Source of the DNA: Oligoflexales bacterium
Lineage (GTDB): Bacteria > Bdellovibrionota_B > Oligoflexia > Oligoflexales > RGVZ01
Length of the DNA stretch: 64,000 nt
Assembly (NCBI GenBank): GCA_947468665.1
Contig: CANILH010000005.1
Location: 1-64,000 of the forward strand
Reading direction: 5' to 3'
Of this stretch, positions 8,998 to 16,438 are shown one piece after another (position 1 is the stretch's first letter; the number at the start of each line of letters is the position of its first letter). A program made the translations under genes and the position numbers. The notes beneath the pieces were generated by a model that did no database searches, was not told the DNA's origin, and saw only the letters and a program-made list of their open reading frames with translations.

Positions 8998-9561
8998 TCA
9001 GCTCTGAACTTTGGAAAGATACTCGTTCGTCCTGGTGTCGATCCGGATTAGATCGCCCTCTTTAATATGAAATGGCACCTGCACGGTAAGGCCAGTCTCA
9101 AGCTTGGCTGGCTTACCGCCGCCGCCGGATGTATCGCCTTTGATATTTGGCTGAGTCTCGGCGACTTTAAGATCCACGTGGTTATCGACCTCAACGGCCA
9201 CTGCGCGTCCACGGAAAAAAGTCACACGGGCATTAGTATTCTCAACGATATAGTTGCGGGCTTCGCTCACCTCATCCTTGGACAAGGTGAACTGCTCGTA
9301 GTTGGAAACATCCATAAACGACCAACGATCACCGTCATTATATAGATATTGCATTTCGCGCATCTCAACATCCGGCACGTTGACCTTATCACCGGACTTA
9401 AATGTGACCTCGACAACCTGGCCTGACTCGAGATTTTTAAGTCTGGTACGGCAAAACGCGTTGCCTTTACCTGGGCTGACGTGCTGAAAATCGACAATGA
9501 CCCAAGCCTTATTGTTATATTCAATTTTCAAACCTTTGCGGAAATCCTGAGTCGAGTACAT
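8998..9561 (-). CDS. efp: translation elongation factor P
   Basis: A 187-aa EF-P of standard length with the KOW-like N-terminal domain and two OB-fold domains. It relieves ribosome stalling at polyproline. The tip loop HVSPGKGNAF carries lysine K32 at the position modified in EF-P proteins; the PGKG form is the lysine type, compatible with EpmA-like lysylation. No modification enzyme is in the window. It is the first gene of the efp-accB-accC group. Confidence 0.96.
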   Translation of the reverse strand: MYSTQDFRKGLKIEYNNKAWVIVDFQHVSPGKGNAFCRTRLKNLESGQVVEVTFKSGDKVNVPDVEMREMQYLYNDGDRWSFMDVSNYEQFTLSKDEVSEARNYIVENTNARVTFFRGRAVAVEVDNHVDLKVAETQPNIKGDTSGGGGKPAKLETGLTVQVPFHIKEGDLIRIDTRTNEYLSKVQS

Positions 9562-9706
9562 GCTGATTCCTCATACGAAAATAAGCGCCAGGCATCACGG
9601 TGCCCTGCAAATGTTGGGATAATGTACCTTAATTACTGGCATCTACGCAATACATTGCATGTTTACAGAAAGTCGAAAGGTAATCCTGTCAGCGGTCAAA
9701 AGATAG

Positions 9707-10441
9707 TCATGCTGGTTTTTTGTGCGCTGGTACCGCCAAAAAGCCTCCGCGGATCGTAAAAGATCGTAATTTAGTCACTTTTTCTTCGCCGAGACCCACG
9801 AATTCAAGCTCAGCCTGGTACTTGCCCCAGCTCTGCTTCCTACATTTATTGACGCGGAAAATAATATGATCCTCTTTGTGATCCAGCACCTGTTGAAGCT
9901 CATTAATAACAAGAGAGACCACAGCCCCTTCCAGGAAAAGGACGGAGGAAGTCACGACCACGCCAGTCTCGGAGACGTCGGTTGCCAATAGATCTGGCTG
10001 AATCGCCTCGATCTTATGCAGCTGCGCTTTAAAGCTGCAGTTTGCGCTGGAGTAGCGTTCTCCGCCAGAGTTGTTGCCCATGAGCTTGGTTATTTTTTCC
10101 AGAAGAGTGCCGGACAACACTGGCTTTACGATATAATCGCCCGCACCCATGGACACCGCGCGTTTCACGGTATCTGAGTCGCGCCGTGATGATACAAAGC
10201 AAATCTTTGGGTTAAATACCGGGTTCTGGGCTTTAACTTTGTCAAGAAACTCAAATGCCGTGACGTCACCAAGCTGGACATCAAGTAGCAGAAGATCAAA
10301 TGCGAAATCATGCTCGATGGCCGCCTCGACGCCTTTTTGCGAGCTGCTTACGCCGATTACTTTATGGCCGGCGCTCCGCAGCACCATGCATAAATAGTGC
10401 AGCAGCTCGTTGTTGTCCTCTATGACCATAATTGAAGTCAT
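9707..10441 (-). CDS. response regulator with PilZ-like C-terminal domain
   Basis: A 244-aa protein. Residues 1-120 are a receiver domain with the acidic pair (VIEDN), phospho-acceptor in LLLDVQLGD, and a lysine in DYIVKPV. After a short linker, residues 135-235 resemble a PilZ domain: DVSETG matches the conserved D/NxSxxG, and the end (YQAELEFVGL) matches the usual last strand. An RxxxR motif upstream is not obvious, so c-di-GMP binding is doubtful. It is divergent from a gene for a phosphotransfer (Hpt) protein 255 bp away. Confidence 0.8.
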   Translation of the reverse strand: MTSIMVIEDNNELLHYLCMVLRSAGHKVIGVSSSQKGVEAAIEHDFAFDLLLLDVQLGDVTAFEFLDKVKAQNPVFNPKICFVSSRRDSDTVKRAVSMGAGDYIVKPVLSGTLLEKITKLMGNNSGGERYSSANCSFKAQLHKIEAIQPDLLATDVSETGVVVTSSVLFLEGAVVSLVINELQQVLDHKEDHIIFRVNKCRKQSWGKYQAELEFVGLGEEKVTKLRSFTIRGGFLAVPAHKKPA

Positions 10442-10696
10442 GATCCATGCTCCATAATCTGTTCATCTGACGAATCAACTCAACCCATCCAGCCGGGGCG
10501 ATAAACTCAAGTGAATGATCGACACTTCATGGAAAATCTTGAGGAAAAAGAGCTTCGACTTCAAAGAAATAAGGATTCAGGAGCCAGAACGACCGGCTCT
10601 TAAAATAGCAATAAATACATATATTTACTTTGTCTCGCCGTTTATTTTCATCCCGACTTTAGTTTAGTCGCAGCCTGCCGATAGAGTGCTCTAACC

Positions 10697-11074
10697 ATGA
10701 AAACAGCGCATTTAAATTTTCATATCGTTGAGTCCGTCTGCCTTCAATTGCCGGACGAGGCGGCGCGCCTGTCGTTTTGGCGCGAGTCGCTTGGACTTTC
10801 ACTTGAGTCCCTTGAGAAAAGTATCGTTCGCATTGAAAAGGCCCTGGCCACCAGAGACGCGCCGAAGCTCGCGCAGGTCGCGCACAAAATAAACGGCACA
10901 ATTAGTTTTCTTGGCGGAAAAGAGATCAGTGAGCGGATGCTGGAGATTCAGGAAAACTGTTGGCAGGAAACCATCCTCTGGCCATTAAAAGATGAGTCTG
11001 CGATCCGCTCTGTACTGGCTGCGGTAGTCAACGAGATCAAAGAGGCCCGCGAGAAAGATCCCCTTGCCTCCTGA
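10697..11074 (+). CDS. Hpt (histidine phosphotransfer) domain protein
   Basis: A 125-aa single-domain protein. The core VAHKINGTISFLGG matches the Hpt consensus AHxLKGSSxxLG, with H63 as the likely phosphorylated histidine, preceded by a helix rich in Leu/Glu (SLESLEKSIVRIEKAL). As a stand-alone phosphotransfer protein it would relay phosphate between a hybrid kinase and a receiver. The divergent receiver-PilZ-like gene and the hybrid kinases at 52-60 kb are candidate partners. The ribosome-binding site before the ATG is weak. Confidence 0.72.
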   Translation: MKTAHLNFHIVESVCLQLPDEAARLSFWRESLGLSLESLEKSIVRIEKALATRDAPKLAQVAHKINGTISFLGGKEISERMLEIQENCWQETILWPLKDESAIRSVLAAVVNEIKEAREKDPLAS

Positions 11075-11091
11075 CCTTTGACCTCAATTCA

Positions 11092-11805
11092 TTATTCAAC
11101 CAGTTTTTTCTCAACAGGGCGCAATTTAAAAGGCGCATTAACGCCGCGCGCGCTCCCTTTGTTGGGGTCAGACTCAGTCACGAATAAATTATCCAATCGA
11201 GCGTGGCGAATCACCTTTTGCAACTCACCCCGAAACGACGACATTCTGACAAAACGCTCCCTCTGGATTCCCTGTCCCGGCTCTTTGATGTCCTTACCGC
11301 CTGTGGCGTGGATAATATCGGCTGAGTCTCGGTCATGAACCGCCTCAACAATCACGACATGGCCGCGGTAAACGAGCATGTCACCCGGGATGATATGACC
11401 CACAGTCGTCCCGACCTGTCGCAGGTGATATTTTTTTGCAAGGGCGTCAGGCGCAAGATCAAGCATCTGAGATGTCGTTATGTACGGGAAAGCAAGGCCA
11501 GCTTTAGTAAAAACCATCTGCGTAAAATGAGAGCAATCGAGGCTGCAGGAACCGCACGTGGGGCACTCCAAAAAGCGCTGTTTTGGGGCCGGGCGACGAT
11601 CCTCAAGACAGCTATTGCACTGATCGCAGGTTTTCGTGTCGCCAACCTTTGCTCCGCCGTAAACGTAAGAAACCTCCAAAGTCTCCAGCATGTCATCACC
11701 AGCGGTACGGATTTTGGCCTGAAGTGAAGACAATTCCCCGCCAAAGGCCAAACCTGGTGATAAATAAATCAATAAAAACATGATGTTAAAATATCCGCGT
11801 AGCAT
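11092..11805 (-). CDS. secreted NlpC/P60-like cysteine hydrolase with Cys-rich insertion
   Basis: A 237-aa protein with a signal peptide (MLRGYFNIMFLLIYLSPGLA). After the YVYGG motif typical of NlpC/P60 enzymes there is an insertion with two CxxCxxC knuckles (C60/63/66 and C81/84/87), just before the catalytic-type cysteine in SLDCSHFTQMVF (C91). The histidine is in GHVVIVEAV (H149). The family cleaves peptidoglycan peptides or amides, acting in the periplasm or cell wall. The six cysteines could bind zinc or form disulfides after export. The ATG at 11805 is preferred over a TTG at 11835 because the signal peptide then begins properly. Confidence 0.78.
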   Translation of the reverse strand: MLRGYFNIMFLLIYLSPGLAFGGELSSLQAKIRTAGDDMLETLEVSYVYGGAKVGDTKTCDQCNSCLEDRRPAPKQRFLECPTCGSCSLDCSHFTQMVFTKAGLAFPYITTSQMLDLAPDALAKKYHLRQVGTTVGHIIPGDMLVYRGHVVIVEAVHDRDSADIIHATGGKDIKEPGQGIQRERFVRMSSFRGELQKVIRHARLDNLFVTESDPNKGSARGVNAPFKLRPVEKKLVE

Positions 11806-11932
11806 TTTCCGTCCCCGACTCAAATATATCTTCAAGCTTCCGATATATTAGATGAAAAATAGCCAATGGACTAGACTATGCAAGAGTGGGTTCTTTGTAC
11901 CTGCGGGTGCCGGCACAACCAAGGAGCACGGC

Positions 11933-13513
11933 TTGTCTGAGCACGATGATAAATCTCAAGCCCCGCCAAATGAGAGTGCCCAGCCCTCAGGGGACAGCTT
12001 TGTGCCAGGTACGTCTTCGGATAGGCCTGAACCAGTACGTAGTGATTATGAGTCCAATACGGCGTTTCACAAAGCCAATTTCAAGTTTAATTACTTTCGC
12101 GCGGCCCTTGCTGTTGAGATCTCACTAATTATCGCGGCGATCGTTTTCGCATGGACCTTTTGGCATATATGGTGTCCCGATGGCCTTGAGCAGTGTATGG
12201 GCAGTTCGAAACTCGCTCCTGCTCACTTCCTGCTGCTGTCGTTTGTCAGACCATTCCTGCTGACACCTCACGTCTTCGGCGCTTATCTGGCGGCACGAAG
12301 TTTCAGTGAGGGTGGCGCCATTTTGCTCTCGGCTCTTGCCAGCACACTCTCGACAATTCCAGTTTATGGAATCTTCTACCTGCTAGGAAAGAGTATCGTA
12401 ATACCTTGGATGAGTCGCAATCTACCCTCAACTCTCCGCCTGATCAGAACTCAGGACTACAAGTTGATTTTCGCAGCGCGACTCATTCCTCTGTTCCCGT
12501 TTGATCTGATAAGCTTCCTGGCCGGTGCGTTTAACCTGCGGCCATGGCGGGTTCTGGCGTTTACGTTTCTGGGGATTCTGCCTGAGTCGATCTTCCTGGT
12601 TTATATGTCGTCTCCCAAAGTGACTCTGCTTGGCTGGACGGTAAATGCCATCGGGTTGACCGCCTGTCTCATTTTGGGACCCTTACTCGTTTTCGAGTGG
12701 CAGAGCAGGCAACGGGGGCGAAGCCTCTGGAACACTATGATCGCGGCTTACAAAGAAATCATGGCCGAGGCCACCATGAATAATCAAATCGTGCGCCGCA
12801 ATAAAACCATCGACCCGAACAAAACCCCTGTGCTGCTTCTTTATGGTTTCTTCTCCTCTCAAAGATCCCTGAATGTCATTGAGCGTCAGCTGGTCGCCGC
12901 TGGTTTTGATGTCCTGAGCTTCAACCTGGGGGGTCTTTTTGGGACTTTTTTCACTCAAGGGGTAATGGAGTCTGCCGCTTTCATTGACTACAAGTTAAAG
13001 CGGCAGATGGATCGTCATGGATTCAAGAAAGTTCACGTGGTCGCCCACTCAAAAGGCACCCTTGTATCGTTCTGGTGGCTCCTCAAACTGGGCGGCAGCA
13101 AATACTGCGACAAAGTAATCGCCATGGCGCCGCCTTGCAGCGGGAGCTACTTCACCTATCTGGCTCTGGTGACACCACTGGCGTTTTTCTGGCGGGATGT
13201 ATGGCAGATGCGTCCGGGCAGCAGCTTCCTGAAATATCTGAAAGACAGCGTCGTTCCACCAAATCTAAAAATTTACTGTATGTACAGCGACGCCGACATG
13301 GTAGCCCGCGGCAAACTAGGCGTATTTACTCCACGCGGGGGCAGTGAGAATGTCACGAAGATCGCCATGAATGATCTAAGTCACTTTGACTTCCTGCTAA
13401 GACGGGAACCCATCAAAGAGGTCATAAAAATCCTGAAAGACGACGAGGAGACTAGCCGTCTTCTCGACGCTGAGGATGTAACTCCACTAAACCGCATTGG
13501 CGGAGACTATTGA
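11933..13513 (+). CDS. fusion of DedA/TVP38-like membrane domain and alpha/beta hydrolase
   Basis: A 526-aa protein when started at TTG 11933, which has AAGGAG 6 nt upstream; an ATG at 11852 would add 27 residues. Residues 1-50 are polar. A first membrane segment (VEISLIIAAIVFAWTFWHIW) is followed by a VTT/DedA-like domain of several membrane segments with the re-entrant-type GAYLAARS...GKSIVIPW and AARLIPLFPFDLISFLAGAF motifs. The C-terminal half is an alpha/beta hydrolase with the nucleophile elbow AHSKG, an oxyanion region VLLLYGFFSS, and a late SHFDFL that may hold the histidine. DedA/TVP38 proteins move lipids across membranes, so a lipid or phospholipid substrate for the hydrolase is a reasonable inference. 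It ends 3 bp from the convergent PSP1 gene. Confidence 0.8.
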   Translation: MSEHDDKSQAPPNESAQPSGDSFVPGTSSDRPEPVRSDYESNTAFHKANFKFNYFRAALAVEISLIIAAIVFAWTFWHIWCPDGLEQCMGSSKLAPAHFLLLSFVRPFLLTPHVFGAYLAARSFSEGGAILLSALASTLSTIPVYGIFYLLGKSIVIPWMSRNLPSTLRLIRTQDYKLIFAARLIPLFPFDLISFLAGAFNLRPWRVLAFTFLGILPESIFLVYMSSPKVTLLGWTVNAIGLTACLILGPLLVFEWQSRQRGRSLWNTMIAAYKEIMAEATMNNQIVRRNKTIDPNKTPVLLLYGFFSSQRSLNVIERQLVAAGFDVLSFNLGGLFGTFFTQGVMESAAFIDYKLKRQMDRHGFKKVHVVAHSKGTLVSFWWLLKLGGSKYCDKVIAMAPPCSGSYFTYLALVTPLAFFWRDVWQMRPGSSFLKYLKDSVVPPNLKIYCMYSDADMVARGKLGVFTPRGGSENVTKIAMNDLSHFDFLLRREPIKEVIKILKDDEETSRLLDAEDVTPLNRIGGDY

Positions 13514-13516
13514 GAA

Positions 13517-14518
13517 TCAGCGCTTCGGGCGGTTGTCCGGACGATTGCCTTGCGGGCGGTTACCCTGCGGTCCTTTATCCCTGGACCTGGCGTCTCTTTG
13601 GCGCTGGTCTTTTTGCTTTTGTTCACCTTCGCCCATCAAAAGCCCCAGATCGATATCCTCGGCCCATACCTCAGCCTCGCTCTCCATACCGTCCCTCTGA
13701 GGAGCGTGGGATCTTTCGACAACCTCTATTTCGGTCACTTTCGCCGTAAGCAGACGGCCATCCGCGGTCTCAAAAACCACCATCTGATTGAGGATATCAG
13801 TTTTAATCACGTTTCCGGAGTCACCGTCAGGCAGCATCCTGACCCGGGACTTCATTGCCGGCAACCTGCTACGCAGATCGACGTAGGCGTCATTCTCATA
13901 GGTCAGACAGCACAGCAGACGTCCGCAACCGCCAGAGACTTTATTTGGGTTAAGGGCGAGGTTCTGATTTTTCGCCATCTTGATGGAAACAGGAACAAAG
14001 TCCCTCAAAAAACTCGAACAGCAGTATTCACGTCCGCAGATACCAACCCCGCCGACCAGTTTGGCCTCGTCACGGGCACCTACCTGCTTCAATTCAACAC
14101 GGGCGCGAAGCGCTCCGGCCATGTCTTTGACAAGATCCCTGAAATCAACGCGACCGGGGGATGAGAAATAGACAGTAATTTTGTTGCCGCCCATCTGCGA
14201 CTCTATTTTCATAATACGCATATCAAGCTTCATGCTTTCAACCCGCGAGCGGGCGATACTCATGGCTTGCTCCTCAGAAAATTGGCCGGTTTCGTCAAGA
14301 TCCCGATCATTGGCCATTCTGATAACCGGCTTAAGCTCGGCAGATTCTTTCGCGCCTTCCTGCTGCATATCCATGCGCACTACGCGAGCCAGCGTCGCAC
14401 CACGCTCGGTATCAACGACGACATTATCCCCGACGCGGAGCGAGATATCGCCAGGTAAGAAGTCATAGATTTTTCCAGCGCGTCGAAACTGAACACCAAC
14501 CACATTTGTAAACGTCAT
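13517..14518 (-). CDS. PSP1 domain protein (RicT/YaaT family)
   Basis: A 333-aa protein with a PSP1 C-terminal-type core, including KVSGGCGRLLCCLTYEN and GREYCCSSFL, which hold the conserved cysteines. In Bacillus RicT forms a complex with RicA and RicF that affects RNA maturation; the role here is inferred. The last 40 residues are an Arg/Gln/Asn/Lys-rich tail (RDKGPQGNRPQGNRPDNRP) of disordered type. ATG at 14518 overlaps the holB stop (ATGA) and has GAGGG upstream. Third gene of tmk-holB-PSP1, an order found in many bacteria. Confidence 0.9.
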   Translation of the reverse strand: MTFTNVVGVQFRRAGKIYDFLPGDISLRVGDNVVVDTERGATLARVVRMDMQQEGAKESAELKPVIRMANDRDLDETGQFSEEQAMSIARSRVESMKLDMRIMKIESQMGGNKITVYFSSPGRVDFRDLVKDMAGALRARVELKQVGARDEAKLVGGVGICGREYCCSSFLRDFVPVSIKMAKNQNLALNPNKVSGGCGRLLCCLTYENDAYVDLRSRLPAMKSRVRMLPDGDSGNVIKTDILNQMVVFETADGRLLTAKVTEIEVVERSHAPQRDGMESEAEVWAEDIDLGLLMGEGEQKQKDQRQRDARSRDKGPQGNRPQGNRPDNRPKR

Positions 14519-15546
14519 AATACACCCTCTTCCCATTGACAAAGTCCAATGGACTCCGCCACCAATTGCGCGTTTAAAGTTATTTTACCAAAAACAGCGC
14601 GCCTGCGAATTTCTCTTAAAAGACGCCGCCTGTGCCGCGTCGCACGCTCACCATCTGACGATGACAAGCGATCCTCTGATTTAGATAACCGGTCCCGGTT
14701 AAGCTTTGACAACTCCCACTCAACCGCCCCCAGAAGCTCTGGCACCCTCACCTTCTGAACCCGGGCGAGATCAGAGGCGGCCTGCAGAGCCCGCGAAGGA
14801 CTGGTCGCGGTCACAAGACTATGGACACTGTCACGAAGTAAGTGACTATTTTCAGACGAGTCGGTTATTTCACGCCAGATCATTCCAGGACTAAATCCAA
14901 GCCGAGTCGCCCACATCCTGAGGTCATCGTCAGTTCCGGTTTCTTGTCCAGAGGACTCAAGAATCACGCGCATCCATTTGATCACCGTGTCGCGGGGGGG
15001 AAGCTTGACCTTCCAACGTAGGCAACGCCCCCTGACCGTCGCCGGCAGCCCAAGTGGCCTGCTCGTTGTCATAATAATTCTGGCTTGTTCAGGAGGCTCT
15101 TCAAGGGTTTTAAGCATTCTGTTAGACGCCTCAAGCGTCATCTTGTCCGCGTTCATAATAACTCCGACACGAAATCCTCCTGGACTAAGCATATCGAAAA
15201 ATCCCCGCATCGTCTCTACGTCCGCGGTTTTTATTGACTCTGTACCCATATCAAGAATCATTACGTCAGGATGAGTACCTGACAGAACCTCAATACAGCT
15301 CCCGCATTGCCCGCATGCTTTTTTGATGGCAGACGCCTCGTTACAAAGCAAGCGCGCCACCATCCACGAGGCTAGATGCCGTTTTCCAAGTCCCTCGCGA
15401 CCTTCCAGCATGACAACAGGATGCATCCGGCCACTATCCATGACCTGAATAAGTTCAGATTTGGTCTGCTCAACACCCATCAATTCGCGCCAGTCGAGTC
15501 GACCGGCATCAGCGCTTTTTTTAGTTTTGGGAGTTACAGCTTCCAA
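14515..15546 (-). CDS. holB: DNA polymerase III delta' subunit
   Basis: A 343-aa clamp-loader subunit. The AAA+ core has a P-loop LEGREGLGKRHLA, the zinc-binding cysteines C-GQC-GSC near residue 80, DVMILD, ASNRMLKTLEEPP and a TTSRPLGLPATVRGRC sensor region. The C-terminal part is a less conserved helical collar domain. It works with DnaX and HolA to load the sliding clamp. The start overlaps the 3' end of tmk by 13 bp, and its stop overlaps the next start, so the three genes are coupled. Confidence 0.9.
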   Translation of the reverse strand: MEAVTPKTKKSADAGRLDWRELMGVEQTKSELIQVMDSGRMHPVVMLEGREGLGKRHLASWMVARLLCNEASAIKKACGQCGSCIEVLSGTHPDVMILDMGTESIKTADVETMRGFFDMLSPGGFRVGVIMNADKMTLEASNRMLKTLEEPPEQARIIMTTSRPLGLPATVRGRCLRWKVKLPPRDTVIKWMRVILESSGQETGTDDDLRMWATRLGFSPGMIWREITDSSENSHLLRDSVHSLVTATSPSRALQAASDLARVQKVRVPELLGAVEWELSKLNRDRLSKSEDRLSSSDGERATRHRRRLLREIRRRAVFGKITLNAQLVAESIGLCQWEEGVL

Positions 15547-16181
15547 CGTCGCTCCAATTCCGCGCAGGCGTCCTGAAGGACTTTTTCCGGCGGCAGCGAC
15601 GCGTCCAGAATATAAAACCTGGCGGGGTAAAATCCAGCCAGTTTACGAAACGCCTGACGAAGTCTATCCAATACCTGATGTCCGGCCTGATCATATCTGG
15701 CGACATCGTCACCTTTAGGATCCGCACCGCGGGCTCCAATACGCCCAGCGGTAATAGTTACGTCGCAATCAAGTAAAAATGTCAGGTCCGGCTCTAAGCC
15801 CCCCGTCGAAAACTTTATTAATCGCTCGACCTCATTGATCCCCACACCGCCAAAAAGGCCCTGATAGACCCGGGTAGAGTCCGCGAAACGGTCACACAAA
15901 ACCCACTGTCCTGAGGTCAATGCCGGTTTTATCACTTTTGCGACGTGCTGCGCACGGGCAGCGCAAACCAGCAATGCCTCGGTTTCAGGAGTAATGTCTT
16001 CCCCGGCGGGCGGTGATTTAAAAACGCGCCGGATCTCATCTGCAATTGGAGTCCCACCCGGTTCCCTGGTCTGGAGAATCTGAACTCCACGGGTATCGAG
16101 CCATCGGACAAGCCCACTTGCGAGAGTTGATTTGCCAACCCCCTCGCCGCCTTCAAGTGTTATAAATCGTGCCTGTGTCAT
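15534..16181 (-). CDS. tmk: thymidylate kinase
   Basis: A 215-aa dTMP kinase of normal length. P-loop FITLEGGEGVGKST at the N-terminus, dTMP-binding TREPGGTPIADEIR, and CDRFADSTRVYQG with the DR(F/Y) motif. It converts dTMP to dTDP. First gene of the operon with holB and the PSP1 gene; transcription probably starts in the 257-bp divergent region shared with the Ser/Thr kinase gene. Confidence 0.96.
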   Translation of the reverse strand: MTQARFITLEGGEGVGKSTLASGLVRWLDTRGVQILQTREPGGTPIADEIRRVFKSPPAGEDITPETEALLVCAARAQHVAKVIKPALTSGQWVLCDRFADSTRVYQGLFGGVGINEVERLIKFSTGGLEPDLTFLLDCDVTITAGRIGARGADPKGDDVARYDQAGHQVLDRLRQAFRKLAGFYPARFYILDASLPPEKVLQDACAELERRWKL

Positions 16182-16227
16182 ATCTTTGCCTGTCCCATCA
16201 GGGACTTTTCATATTGTGTAGTGTCTT

Positions 16228-16270
16228 ATAACAACACGAAAACACCCTTGTTACAACATGAAAAACACCC
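16228..16270. promoter_or_regulatory. direct repeat in the tmk / protein-kinase divergent region
   Basis: Two imperfect 20-bp direct repeats, 16228-16247 and 16251-16270, share ACAAC(A)nGAAAA(A)CACCC at a 23-bp period, about two helical turns. They sit 47 bp upstream of tmk and might be an operator or promoter region. Nothing else is recognisable between 16182 and 16438. Confidence 0.35.
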
Positions 16271-16438
16271 CCCTTTTCTCTTTTATTTCAGGTGATTGCG
16301 CTATGTTTTAGCATTCCATTTTAGGGTGGCAGCCGCATCACTACCTTGATATTTGCCCTATAGCTCCGATAGACGAAGGCGGTGTCATCGAATCCAAGCG
16401 TCGAAAAACACCGCCCTAATTGGAGAAACACCAGAGGC

